A stretch of DNA of 64,000 nucleotides from Timema cristinae (Eukaryota; Arthropoda; Insecta; Phasmatodea; Timematidae): positions 106,658,821 to 106,722,820 of the forward strand of contig JBCFYV010009882.1 in assembly GCA_039000515.1 (NCBI GenBank), written 5' to 3'. Positions 14,801-25,900 of this stretch are shown piece by piece. The notes beneath the pieces are model-generated. The model worked only from the letters and a program-made list of their open reading frames with translations. It was not told the DNA's origin and did not search any database. Numbering within the stretch: the stretch's first letter is position 1; each line of letters opens with the position of its first letter. The translations under genes and the position numbers were made by a program.

Positions 14801-15769
14801 TTTGTCATTATAGATGCTTATAATCCCTAACATCGAATCAAATCGCTCGAAGAGGTTAAATTTACTACTAAGTAAAGTTAATTTTGGCCATTGTTTAGAC
14901 AGTTTCTACACCTTTGTAAAGACAGTAAATTTTGTCTAGGGATTGGTTTAAGGTGTTCGACTTATTCTAGAACAGCCGAAAGATACTTCATCACTTAGGT
15001 GAGTGAAACTTTTTCTTAATTAATTCAAAAGGTTTTTTATTTATTTTTATTCAAATATGTTCTATTTTTTTTTAATGTATGGCTGATATCAATAGTTTGA
15101 TGATTTAAAAAAATAAACGACGGAGAATGGGACAGATGTAGCATACAATTTCCAATTTTTCAATTATATTTGTTCCTGGTTAAGTTTTGTTTTGTTCTAT
15201 AACAAAGTTGTTAAATCTTAAATTTAGTATCATTGGTCTCCCTGCATTTTAGTTAGTGTAATGATAGTATAAATTATGTGATTTTCGGGTTTTTGTAGGA
15301 AATAAAGGTTAGCCTAAAAGGTTTTGTCCCCAATAAATCACTATTTTTCAATGCTATGTGCCAGAGGAAAGATTCTTTTGGATCGAGTACCATCCGCGAT
15401 TATTTCATACATTATTTGTATTTAATTTCAATGTTCTAGGCAGTGTTAAACCCCACTAGTGTGAGAGGAACAAATTGTCGGTGAAATGATTCATGTTTAA
15501 AAATTTATGTAAGTTTAAGTGTTCATTTATGTTGAATTAGCTATTGGAATTTAGAGAAGGAAGTGAGTTTTAATCTAAAACTTGCCTTGAATTGCAATGC
15601 GTATTTGTCGACTAAGTTTTGCAAATGTTAAAGACTTTTGAGCATCTTTAATAGCTTTTGCATGTTTAATATTTGACCATTTACTGTGTCCTGCTTTTCT
15701 TTTAGCTACCTTATAAAGAAATGTGTTTAAAGAAAACGGAAGCAAAATCGATAGTCTTGTATTAAGCAT
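1134..15769 (-). CDS. TACO1: TACO1/YebC-family mitochondrial translational activator, partial spliced gene (exons 1-3)
   Basis: Family knowledge: TACO1 is the mitochondrial YebC homologue that helps translate cytochrome c oxidase subunit I in the matrix. Seen: exon 1 (15586-15769) encodes a basic, hydroxylated leader of about 22 residues (MLNTRLSILLPFSLNTFLYK), as in mitochondrial targeting peptides, then the YebC signature AGHSKWSNIKHAK and FAKLSRQIRIAIQ. Exon 2 (5069-5181) continues with GNGTNPDFNVQLSQALEQAK and MPRATVENAINQAK. Exon 3 (1134-1270) carries FLELRGPAGSIFIVSILSDN, matching the RGPGG core. Phases agree (1, 0, 2) and give about 144 residues, roughly half the family's length. The remaining exons were not found in bases 1-1133 and should lie left of the window. 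Introns of 10.4 and 3.8 kb are full of mobile elements. The ATG at 15769 is the only one in frame ahead of the conserved domain. Confidence 0.9.
2455..2628 (-). mobile_element. SINE family A, 5'-truncated, with 12-bp TSD
   Basis: It carries the family A tail and body in reverse: gcaccgcgtcttactacccg at one end and the cacaagatgtcttgtcagag body segment at the other. The direct repeat tgtttcttaaga occurs at 2443-2454 and 2629-2640. The tRNA-like head is missing. It sits in TACO1 intron 2. Confidence 0.85.
3074..3238 (+). mobile_element. SINE family B, 5'-truncated
   Basis: It contains the B-box-like end of the tRNA head (gaggttcaaatatcggtcgg), then the family B body (ttttccactctccctccac, attcaaccttcccaattcct) and the tail ending ggtagtaagacaagctgcta plus poly-A. 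A possible short direct repeat, agtgaaaa, flanks it. Confidence 0.75.
3304..3990 (+). mobile_element. hAT (Charlie-like) element remnant with BED-finger reading frame
   Basis: The left end, cagtggttcccaaactgtgtg, is the classic terminal inverted repeat of Charlie-type hAT elements. A short open frame at 3755-3985 starts MDKFLSS and contains FGFTSTDV and ARPQCILFMKVLAPECAS, resembling the BED zinc finger start of ZBED5/FAM200-type transposases. The second finger cysteine is replaced by Phe, and the frame stops right after the finger where the catalytic domain should follow. No matching right inverted repeat was found, so the right boundary is approximate. Confidence 0.65.
4690..4858 (+). mobile_element. 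SINE family B, old diverged copy
   Basis: Body and tail resemble family B (cttcctctaaattcaacctt, then gaacaggtagtaagacgcgg) with many substitutions. The degenerate B box is ggtttcaaatcc near 4725. It lies in TACO1 intron 2 next to exon 2. Confidence 0.6.
5069..5181 (-). CDS. TACO1: TACO1 exon 2
   Basis: This is 113 bases, flanked on the minus strand by a pyrimidine-rich acceptor (cctttttacag) and a consensus donor (AAG|GTATGT). It encodes 37 codons typical of the YebC N-terminal helical domain, including ALEQAKKNSMPRATVENAI. It is too short and on the wrong strand to stand out as an open reading frame; splice sites and family similarity identify it. Confidence 0.9.
6061..6236 (+). repeat. 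Dispersed repeat, inverted partner at 13497-13690
   Basis: This segment (ttcagatttttaagggcataaat ... gtcaaattaaagcttatg) matches the reverse complement of 13497-13690 over most of its length, including cattatttattaaccaattt. No coding potential is seen. Both copies lie in TACO1 intron 1. Confidence 0.6.
8042..8170 (+). repeat. 36-bp minisatellite, about 3.5 copies
   Basis: Units start actcacgttgccggaacatc with 10-20% differences. The length is a multiple of three, so two plus frames stay open (a Thr/Ala/Ser-rich one and a Pro-rich one). This is not evidence of a gene. Confidence 0.8.
8797..8824. repeat. (AT)n microsatellite
   Basis: Fourteen uninterrupted AT dinucleotides. Confidence 0.9.
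11790..11890 (+). repeat. Two diverged units of the 44/46-bp satellite
   Basis: Contains gtgtaatgaggcggactgga and gtataatgaggtggactgga, each followed by tagaactagctca, matching the array unit at 22991-24408. It is an isolated pair more than 11 kb from the arrays. Confidence 0.8.
13497..13690 (-). repeat. Dispersed repeat, inverted partner of 6061-6236
   Basis: The reverse complement matches 6061-6236, including the motif attaaccaattttgttcatt. The copies differ by substitutions and small indels, so they are old. Confidence 0.6.
14072..14207 (-). mobile_element. SINE family A, 5'-truncated, with perfect 14-bp TSD
   Basis: The direct repeat tacctataaatagt is at 14058-14071 and 14208-14221. The insert carries the family A tail (gcaccgcgtcttactaccca) and part of the body and stops at ggaggcctggca. 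Confidence 0.93.
15586..15769 (-). CDS. TACO1: TACO1 exon 1 (targeting peptide and start of YebC domain)
   Basis: This exon has 61 codons plus one base. It ends CAAG|GCAAGT, so the intron starts with GC rather than GT. The frame otherwise reads GKF and stops three codons later. Using the GC donor, the split codon becomes Glu when joined to exon 2, giving the expected ...AIQEG. The alternative GT two to three bases further on leads to an early stop in exon 2. Confidence 0.88.
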
Positions 15770-15953
15770 GATAGATAAATGTTTTAAATAAAATTACTAA
15801 AATAAATTGTTTTCATTTTTTGACCAAAATATCATATTGAAACAAAATTATTAAGCAGCCTATGGATTACAGATAAAGTTAACACGAAGGATCTGTTAAG
15901 TCAGAGTTAAATTTGTTGTGTGATTTTTTGCTTAGGTGCTGCAGTCTATATTC

Positions 15954-16066
15954 CATTCACGGTAGGAATTACTCTCTGAAAGGTCTTTTTACTACCAATA
16001 TTATACTATATAATAGCTTACTGGTAGGGAAAAAGGCCTTTCAGAAAACAATTCCTACGGTGAACA
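15954..16066. repeat. Imperfect palindrome, about 110 bp (MITE-like or hairpin)
   Basis: The left arm (ttcacggtaggaatt ... ctgaaaggtctttttactac) pairs with the right arm (ctggtagggaaaaaggcctt tcag ... aattcctacggtgaa) around an AT-rich loop of about 20 bases. It lies about 190 bases upstream of the TACO1 start codon. It could be a MITE, an RNA hairpin or a regulatory palindrome; no flanking direct repeat is clear. Confidence 0.7.
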
Positions 16067-16079
16067 GACTTTAGAAAGG

Positions 16080-19000
16080 TTTTCCACTACTTGAGTAGTT
16101 TAAATGAGCGGTCTCAGTGGCTTAATAGGTATTATTTGGAACTATTACTTTTACTATATATATATTCTAATTTTATTATTTTATTTATTTAATTTGAATT
16201 TTGGATCAAATCTATTTTACTTGGATAGTATTTTAAACAGTATTTTTCAAACACAATTTAACAAGATATGTGTTTTTAACACATTAAAACTCTAGCGTTA
16301 CAACATATTTTCAAAATTCCTAACAACATTTTTCTTCTAAAGTATTATGTGACAAAAGGTTTTTAAAACTTAAAACTCTACCACTGGTAAACAATATCAT
16401 TTAAAATTGTTTATTCCAATTTGGTTTGAAAAATAAAATTTTAGAAAACTGTACTCAAGTGATAATTTGCAAGAAATATTTTAAAAAATGTTATCTTTCT
16501 ATTTAAAGTGGAAACTTTAAAAAATGTAAATAAAAAGTATACTTGTTTAGGATTATTTTTATTGATACTATACAACTAAACACACACTAATATATCGAAA
16601 ACACAAATAAAAGTACAGTTCATGGTAATTAATATTCTAGTTCAATACATCAGGAACTATTATCTAATACAAGTATGAATTAATTTGGCATGGACATAAC
16701 TGTGAAGATTAAAACCAGGGCCACCTAAGCAGACGTCCACACGCCCCCAGTTATCTACCTCACAAACCCCCACCAAAAAACCAATTTAAAAACTTAATTT
16801 TGTTCAATGTTACTGCAGTAGTTTGTATTTATAGACCAGTTTTCAGTCATGTTAGTTATCAGGAAATTCCCTAAAAGGTAAATACATGTAATAAATAATG
16901 CTAGAGGCCATGTTTTAATACAAACAGCCCTTTGTTCAATTTTCTTCCCCAACAAACTTAATTTGAATAAAGGTACAAAGAGCAAGTGTGCCAAGTTTGA
17001 ATTACGTCAGTTAATGCTGTAGCGTGTCAATCAGAGAAATTGGACAGCTACAATTAAATATCAATATTTTAATAATTTACGAAAGAAAGAAACAATATTA
17101 ACAAATTTAAAAAATAATCTACCTCAAAGTTTATTTTTTCTGACTAGATGCAGTCAGATAAAATTACGTATCTCCCTAAATTGAAACACGAGGGTGTTCA
17201 AAAATATTGCCTTTTGATAAATACTGTAGCAAATATCAAAGAAGAGGATTAATATTATCATATTTATGAATAAAATACTTTAACGCATGCTCTCTGCCAT
17301 TGGATGATGTCGGATAAACTTACATACACTTTCCATGCTGTCTACAAGAAAATATAGTAAAGTACATCTATATTACAAATTCTCATTAAAATAATAGCTG
17401 AGCCTAAATAATATAATAATACCCGGTATATTTAAATAAAATATACCTTAGTATCGACTCACCATTTCAAGATGTTCTTGGATTTATTTGCCACGTGCTG
17501 GAAAAGAAAAATTATTCAATGATGGCTGCCACACGTACTATCACAACTACATCTGATGAAGGAGAGAAGAGTGTATTGAAATTGACATACTGACACACTC
17601 CGCACCTGAGAAGACTAGCGGCAATCCAAAGAACCATGTTTCCCCCTTTTCCTGAAAGCGGCAGTCCCTGGTTCGCTTATCTTTCCTCCCGCCTTCGTCC
17701 GTCTTTCTTCCTTTCTATATTCCTGAGTTTATCACCCTTTTCGCTTTGTTCTGTTCGTATCAGATTTGGGACTATATTTAGGGCTGCTCTCAGGTTCACA
17801 TTATACCCGTTCTACTACAACCCAGCGTCGAAGGAGGAACTTCTGCACCGTCACGCAACGAGGAAAACGATGACCATGAAGTATTGGCCGTCAGATCCAC
17901 CACCGCCTTGGCCAGGACGACTTACTCGGAGCACTTAAGTATCCTGGAAAACTTCGTCAAGTCCTTATGACTTAGAGTCTAGTTTTGTTTAAAAAATAGA
18001 CAATGTTTATCTAGACATGTTCTGTCGAAGACGATTTTTAGTTTGTCTAATTTTATGTCGAATGGAAAGTTAATTCATTTCAAGTCTTGTAGACTTCTAG
18101 ATGGAAAAGTTTCAGTTAATTGATTAAATATCGTGTCCTGCAATCTGAAGGACAAGTCCTTTTTGACTTAGAATATCAGTCATAGCTACTATTTTTCCCA
18201 GTGTCCTTATGATACAGTCTTTACATTATGAGCCTTTGGCTTAGAAAGTAGTAATGTGTTAATCATAGACTTGCTAACTTCCACAAGTTCCATTAATTTA
18301 TTTTGAGCCAATGTTTCTCATGACGCCGTGCACGTCATGTGCATCTGTTTAATATTTGGAAGGCTACAACCGGGCTGTCTGTCTTGTTTTCCATATCATA
18401 GTTGGGTTAATGGAAATCTATATTTTGAGTTAGTCAAATAGTCACGCTCCACGTGCAGTATTAGCTTCGGTGTGCAAACTGTGGAACTGCACTAAAGTCA
18501 TAGTGGGGTCCGCGCAAATAATACCTTTTTCTTTGCCTGTTGTTTGGCTCCTATTGTTTGTTTTGCTCTTAGTGCAATAGCTATTAGAATTTTACGTACA
18601 ATTGAATGCTCTGGCGAAACCGAGAGGGAAAGAGACCAGCCATAGTACTAGTTTGTTGACACCTGTTTATCAGACATCGACCACTGTTATCAACAGATAC
18701 TTATGTTGTTTATCGTTATCCGAAATGTTTAAAGGATATTATCTTAAAACCCAACCAAGCAAACTGATCAAAATTCATATGTATACCTTGTTCAATACCT
18801 TTTGTTAATAACTACTCAATTGTTTTCTCCTTTAGAAAACTTCTACCTGTAGCCTGGCGCCTGCACAGCCCTTGTCGCTTCAATCTAATCTTCACATTTC
18901 ACAATGTCTTATTGTTTGCATCAAGCTTCAAAAGTATAACCTGTAATATTATTGTAATTCTTAATTTTTGTTATTTCTGTTTTATCTAAATAAATCTATT

Positions 19001-19169
19001 TATTGTTACTAATTTATATTGTTCAATTTAAAATTCACCTTGTTTGTAACATTATCAAATTGCCTGCCACAAACTACGCAACTTTCAATAATTATCAGTC
19101 TTGCTTGATTGAGTTAATCTACATTAATACATTTATAAATATATTAGTTATATCTTGTTTATAAACTTG
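16080..19169. other. AT-rich intergenic sequence, no gene recognised
   Basis: Open frames such as 17636-17938 have no recognisable domain. From about 17600 to 19000 base composition is more even, and the stretch ends with AATAAA-like signals near 18990, so an unrecognised LTR or 3' exon is possible, but I could not support either. Confidence 0.4.
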
Positions 19170-19180
19170 TATTCTGACTT

Positions 19181-19471
19181 ACGGTGACCTGGTGGTCTAG
19201 GGGTAAGGTGTCAGACTTCTATGCTGACGGCCGGGGTTCAATCCTCGGTCCCGGCAAAGATTTATCTGATTACCAAACCCTTCCTTCACCTCTGACAAGA
19301 CATCTTGTGAATGTGGGGAATGCCAGGCCGCCACCGTGGTTCGGATTCCACGTTAAACTGTAGGTCCTCCATTTCATCTCACAATCACCCTACCATTACA
19401 CATTAGCGTAAGTGCGTATAACCCGAATGGGTAGTAAGACGCGGTGCTAATAATAATAATAATAATAATAA
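19181..19471 (+). mobile_element. SINE family A, full length, with 11-bp TSD
   Basis: The tRNA-like head has an A box (tggtctagggg near 19192) and a B box (ggttcaatcc near 19234). The body includes caagacatcttgtgaatgtg, and the tail ends gaatgggtagtaagacgcgg tgctaa plus (TAA)n. The direct repeat tattctgactt is at 19170-19180 and 19472-19482. This is the best reference copy in the window. Confidence 0.95.
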
Positions 19472-19819
19472 TATTCTGACTTTTCATGTACTGACTCGTC
19501 ATGGAAGGCGAGGGTTCTGTCAACCCCATAAGGAGTAATGCCTCAATACGTTCGTGAGATATATCCATTACAGAAAGACAGACAAATGCAAATCGGTGGA
19601 GTTAAAACGGAGAATTTGCTTCCCTCTGACAATATTTGTTAGATTACCCATACAGGGAGCTGACTATACGAGTGCACTAGCAAAGATTTCCCGCCCCAAT
19701 TTGTTTTTCCCTCTGTCACCTAAGCAAGCATGGGTCCCTGTGCAACTGCACCGTTTGTACATCTTTAAAAGTGACCCTGATTAGAACAGTATCAACACTT
19801 AAATCTACAAGCTAAAGTA

Positions 19820-19821
<2 letters not shown>

Positions 19822-19861
<40 letters not shown>

Positions 19862-20126
19862 CACTGCGTCTTACTACCCGTTCGGTTAATACGCACTAAA
19901 GCTAATGTGTAATGGTAGGGTGATTGTGAGATTAAATGGAGGAACTACACTTTAACTTGGGATCCGAATCACGGTGGAGGCCTGGCATTCCCCACATTCA
20001 CAAGATGCCTTGTCAGAGGTGAAGGAAGGGTTTGGTAATCAGATAAATCTGTGCCGGAACCATGTATTGAACCCCGGACCCCCAGCACAGAAATCCGACA
20101 CCTTACCTCTAGGCTGCCAGGTCACC
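19822..20126 (-). mobile_element. SINE family A, full length, with 10-bp TSD
   Basis: Reverse-orientation copy with a (TTA)n tail at its left, the body, and the tRNA-like head at its right ending ggtcacc. The direct repeat ctaaagtaat is at 19812-19821 and 20127-20136. Confidence 0.93.
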
Positions 20127-20136
20127 CTAAAGTAAT

Positions 20137-21315
20137 ATAAATGCACTTATAATAATGAATACACACACCAATTGTAATACCTACTCATGTTCAGCCCTTG
20201 GCTATTCTTTGTCAAGTATGATTAGACAGTGAGAAACAAAAAATTCCTATCCTATGATGAACTGTCTCGACACAAATTTGTACAACATTCAGGGCGTATT
20301 TGTTGACTAGCAATATTATTAATTACATTACTAATCACAAGGCTATCGATCTGATTTTCAAGTATAACTACTAGATTTAAGCACTTGACGTTATGTTTAA
20401 CTACTTTGTTGTTGTGATATATTTTGGCTTGGAAGGTTGGCAGTATGTTTTTATATCACGATTGCATTACGCGGGAATAATTTATTTGAATGTAATAGTT
20501 ATAATATTTCTAGCAATTAAATAAAAATATTAGAAACAAAGATGATACTGGTTTCGAAACAAATATTAATCTAAAGATACACTAGGCCATATTATAGCCA
20601 GCATAGAAATGTTAGTTCGACTGTGAATCATAAGAGGGATGTTCCCCTGATTTACTCTTTATGTCAATACATTGTGTTGTGCTAATTAGCAGAACAATAT
20701 CGGTTTTAAAATCATGATCTGGTGTAATTGCTGATATAGAACAATAATTGACAATACTATTTCTCAGGCTTACGTCATCCTTGTATGCTCTTGCAAGCTA
20801 TGGCACTAGGATATTTTATTTCTAAATTATCTACGTAAATCTATTACTAGTTTGTGTAATTAATAAATAAGAATATCTCCCCCCTTTAATCCACAAAAGC
20901 AAACTCCTTGATTAAGAGTATCTTTGCCCTTGGTAAGGATAATAATTTCTAATAATTAATAATTATAATTAATGAGTATTTTATTAAGTGAACATTTGGA
21001 AGTGCTTTTATCACTGAGCATTGACACCAGCGAACCCCAGTATTGATTAAATCAGCTAGGCTCAAGGAACGCAGCAAGACATCCGTAGGGCTGAAGATCT
21101 GGTGTACCCTTGTTTGTGTCCCAGGGCCAGGCACACAGACATGGTGACAGACATAATCGAAAAAAAAAACCTGTTTGGGTTTGCCGACATATAAAACATA
21201 AAGATGCATCATAATCAAGAGGTCGAAAATGTTCTCAATTATTACATTACTTTCTCTTTATATAACTAAGTAAACATATGTGAAATGAGAAATTTAAACT
21301 AGTTTTATAATCAAA
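20137..21315. other. AT-rich intergenic sequence, no gene recognised
   Basis: I see no coding, RNA gene or clear repeat here. Confidence 0.4.
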
Positions 21316-22990
21316 TAAAATACAATGGACATAGAAATTACTTTGCCAACAGAATGACAATTATTAAATGAAAGTTAATCGATAATGTGAAGACTCTTGT
21401 TAAACGGAAACTACACTGATTGGACATTGAAGTAGTTGACAGGGTCCAAATAGAGGAACGCAGGTTACGGTGATCACCTGAGCTGATGGAGGGAACTGAG
21501 TGGGATTGCCTCACATTCCAACATTGTCGAAATCATTATGAAGAGAAGAAACAAATCATTTTAGACCAGTGAATCAAACAGGGGTGGCTTAGGGGCCGGG
21601 CGGCTGCCCGGGGCTTCAGTTCGAGAGGGGTTCCAAACAGAGTAGCAAATTAACCAAACATAACTTTGGAATGATATGAAAATAATTTCAAACCTCACAA
21701 CTCCAACGTAACCTGGGCGTATTAGATAAGCATTACACTCATTCACATTATGATACGAACATTAAATTTTACAAAGTGGTATAGTTTTTTGTGGTGAATA
21801 AAATGGATTATGGTGCCGCTCCTAAAAAGTTAATTTACATCCACCATCTTGAAAAATGGCGCCCCAAAATGGTATTTTGCAATTATTCATTATATCAAAA
21901 TTAAAGAGGCGAACATTGTCTACAAAATATGCTCTAATAGTTTTCTTTGTAATTATAACCGTTTTCGTAGGGAAATGATAACCGTTTATGTAGTTTCCCC
22001 TTCAGATTGTTTTAATGTCACACCTATGTTAAATTAGGTTTGGAGTTGCTAGATGTGCCATGGGCATAAGGAAGATTAATTTGGGGGGGGGAGGGTAAGG
22101 GGGAGCAGGAGGTGTTAAAAAACGGTAAGCTTATGACATGATATTAAGACTTAATATTACACCTTAAGAATTAAGAGCATTGTTATTTTGTACAATAGTG
22201 GTGGAACTTTAGTTGTTTGAGAGGGGGAGGGGGGCAAGAACCAAAAAAGTACTTTCTGGTATTTATACCCCCCTCTTCCCCAATTAAGATTAGAAAATTG
22301 GATGCTCCTAGAAGCTATTTGAAGTGGTCCTAGTTTAAAGAATTTTTGAAATTCAGGCACTTTTAACAGCTATTTAGAATAGTGCTCCCCCGAAATATTT
22401 TGACAATGTTTTTTTTAAAATTTATCGGTCATCTATTTCCCATAGCTCATCGTGACTTTTACTATGCTACCCGTTTAACTATTTAACGATTTTGACTTGT
22501 GAACTTAAGATTATTTTTTATCCTCACTCATTTGTAAAGAAGGATTTTTATAGGAAGAATGTCGGTTTGATGTGAATATTTATAACATTGTTGTAGGTGC
22601 TGTTGGACCTTGGTAGCTTGTATAACACTGTAAAATACTGTTCTAGACGCACAGGATGTGGGACTATCAACACTTAAAGCACTGACAGTCTGGCGGGCAC
22701 GCGGAAGATCCTTCACAAAGAGCTTCTTTTAGCCATACACTCAGTTTCATTACTTTTTTTTTAAAGCTATGGTATAGTGTTTTAACTTTATAATTTTAAA
22801 TGTGATAAGTTTTTTTTACGTTTCTTTATGAGATTACATTCAAACTTTGAGCATCATTACTTTGTATTTTTTTAAATGTGAATTATTCAATGTACAGCTC
22901 TGAACATAGTGCGTGTCCTATACATAGGTGAGTACGGTTGAAAGATTGTGCTGTTCCAACAAAATCACTCATTTATCTGTTTCATAAAAC

Positions 22991-24408
22991 ATAGGGATAG
23001 GGTGTAATGAGGGACTGGATAGTACTAGCACAAGATAGGGATAGGGTGTAATGAGGTGGACTGGATAGTACTAGCTCAAGATAGGGATAGGGTGTAATGA
23101 GGGGCTGGATAGAACCAGCACAAGATAGGGATAGGGTGTAGTGAGGGACTGGATAGTACTAGCACAAGATAGGGATAGGGTGTAATGAGGGACTGGATAG
23201 TACTAGCACAAGATAGGGATAGGGTGTAATGAGGTGGACTGGATAGTACTAGCTCAAGATAGGGATAGGGTGTAGTGAGGGGCTGGATAGAACCAGCACA
23301 AGATAGGGATAGGGTGTAATGAGGTGGACTGGATAGTACTAGCTCAAGATAGGGATAGGGTGTAATGAGGTGGACTGGATAGTACTAGCTCAAGATAGGG
23401 ATAGGGTGTAATGAGGTAGACTGGATAGTACTAGCTCAAGATAGGGATAGGGTGTAATGAGGTGGACTGGATAGTACTAGCTCAAGATAGGGATAGGGTG
23501 TAATGAGGGGCTGGATAGAACTATCTCAAGATAGGGATAGGGTGTAATGAGGGACTGGATAGAACTAGCTCAAGATAGGGATAGGGTGTAATGAGGGGCT
23601 GGATAGAACCAGCACAAGATAGGGATAGGGTGTAATGAGGTAGACTGGATAGTACTAGCTCAAGATAGGGATAGGGTGTAATGAGGTAGACTGGATAGTA
23701 CTAGCTCAAGATAGGGATAGGGTGTAATGAGGTGGACTGGATAGTACTAGCTCAAGATAGGGATAGGGTGTAATGAGGTGGACTGGATAGTACTAGCACA
23801 AGATAGGGATAGGGTGTAATGAGGTGGACTGGATAGTACTAGCTCAAGATAGGGATAGGGTGTAATGAGGTGGACTGGATAGTACTAGCTCAAGATAGGG
23901 ATAGGGTGTAATGAGGTAGACTGGATAGTACTAGCTCAAGATAGGGATAGGATGTAATGAGGGGCTGGATAGAACCAGCACAAGATAGGGATAGGGTGTA
24001 ATGAGGTATACTGGATAGTACTAGCTCAAGATAGGGATAGGATGTAATGAGGGGCTGGATAGAACCAGCACAAGATAGGGATAGGGTGTAATGAGGTAGA
24101 CTGGATAGTACTAGCTCAATATAGGGATAGGGTGTAATGAGGTGGACTGGATAGAACTAGCTCAAGATAGGGATAGGGTGTAATGAGGGGCTGGATAGAA
24201 CCAGCTCAAGATAGGGATAGGGTGTAATGAGGTAGACTGGATAGTACTAGCTCAAGATAGGGATAGGGTGTAATGAGGGGCTGGATAGAACCAGCTCAAG
24301 ATAGGGATAGGGTGTAATGAGGTAGACTGGATAGTACTAGCTCAAGATAGGGATAGGGTGTAATGAGGGGCTGGATAGAACCAGCTCAAGATAGGGATAG
24401 GGTGTAAT
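22991..24408 (+). repeat. 44/46-bp satellite array (first copy)
   Basis: About 31 units built on agggatagggtgtaatgagg followed by ggactggatagtactagctc aagat. Four main variants differ at two blocks (gggac/ggggc/ggtggac/ggtagac and tactagctc/aaccagcac). No gene is present. Confidence 0.97.
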
Positions 24409-25259
24409 ATGGACCTTTTGGTTATATTCCTTCTAATAATGCCATGTTTCTTGCACTCTCAGAAACAAGGGTGAATCCAGGGCCAATGATCCTGTACGGG
24501 GTGGTTTGTTTTCATATTGTTCCTTCAAGTATAAATATAATATCTTTAACGAATTAAGATTTTTATTTATAATAATTTTAATAATATAAATAATAATGTT
24601 GCTTGATTTTAGAAATAATCTAGTTAATAATTATGATCATAAAAAGAGTATTTATAAGAAAAAACACAATCTTGGTTAACAAATTTGTAATTTTGATACA
24701 AAACACATAGAACAAAAAGTCACTGTTATAATTAACGTAATAAAATATACTGTACCGGGATCTAAAATGTTTTAGTAAATATTAATATAAGAAATATGTG
24801 TTTTAATACAAATAATTGGCTGCCACACTGAAATTACTGGATACTCTTTGTTTCAAGCCTCTAGTTTTTCTGCAAATTAGAACTAAGTTGAAAGAGTTAT
24901 TGATTAGGTAATGTAGAAGATATGTCGAGGAAGGTGTTAGTCATTCTTTCTTTACAGCATTAAGTTATTGGTTTCAATATGTTTTATTATTTTCCGTGCA
25001 GGGGGAGGAAGGGAGGTTGATCGCTCCCATCCTCCTCTTCACTTGGATCCGCCACTGTTCACAGATGGTTTATGGATGTCTGCAGACTTTCCAAAACATT
25101 ATTTGCAACTTTGTAGCTTTCTACAGATCAACATTTTGTGACTGCAATAATATTGAAACAGCATCCACGCACAATCATCATCATCATAATCATAATCATA
25201 GTCATCAACTGTTTCCAGCCCGTGGCCGAGTCAGTTTAGTTAAATTTCTCCATCTTCCT

Positions 25260-25900
25260 CTATCCTTCCACCATTCTTCGTCCTTTAATTTCCTCCATTT
25301 TTCTCCTCTCACTTAAACACTTTCTGTTTCTGTTGTGCTCCTTCCATCTCTTTTTGGTCTCCCTTGCAGTATTTTTCCTACCTATTTCATTTCGTTCATT
25401 TTCTTTGGCATCCCAATTTTTTCCATCCTTTGTATGCCCATACCATCTCTTGTTTCTCCTCGTGACAGCTAACATGTTTAACACCTCTTTACACTTAGAG
25501 GGCACATCTCTCATCCAAAGTAGGTCTCTTACACACCTATACAACAACTCTCCATAGCAGGTCTCTTACACACCTATAGAACAACTCTCCATAGCAGGTC
25601 TCTTACACACCTATAGAACAACTCTCCATAGCAGGTCTCTTACACACCTATAGAACAACTCTCCATAGCAGGTCTCTTACACACCTATAGAACAACTCTC
25701 CATAGCAGGTCTCTTACACACCTATAGAACAACTCTCCATAGCAGGTCTCTTACACACCTATATAAAAACTCTCCCTGCTGTTGTCTCCACTCCATCCAT
25801 CATCTGCCAACATCATGGCTTTCATTCTCTCCTCCCCGAGTTTTCCTGAACATTTCTATTACCGTTACTAGTTCACTCCATTTTTTATTTGGAACCATTC
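25260..25900 (-). pseudogene. Decayed LINE reverse transcriptase 3' part (first copy)
   Basis: On the minus strand a degenerate RT catalytic motif (MKAMMLADDGWSGD, near 25800) is followed, after a 37-bp repeat array, by the C-terminal stretch RRNKRWYGHTKDG and KKRWKEHN, resembling the RWFGH ... RKRWKD end of CR1/RTE-type LINE proteins. The frame is broken and the array interrupts it. The clade is uncertain. Confidence 0.5.
25522..25775 (+). repeat. 37-bp minisatellite, 7 copies (first copy)
   Basis: The unit is aggtctcttacacacctata gaacaactctccatagc; the inner copies are identical and the edge copies vary slightly. Confidence 0.97.

Noticed and set aside
17636..17938. Open frame of 100 codons
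   Set aside because: Composition is odd and no domain, splice context or homology is recognisable.
19181..19260. tRNA gene at a sequence with good A and B boxes
   Set aside because: It is the head of a SINE with body, tail and target-site duplication, and does not fold as a complete tRNA.
22991..24408. CRISPR-like array of regular repeats
   Set aside because: The repeats are contiguous with no unique spacers, and the genome is eukaryotic; it is a satellite.
24996..25316. Open frame present in both copies of the duplication, at first taken as conservation
   Set aside because: Both copies are the same DNA read twice, so identity says nothing about selection.
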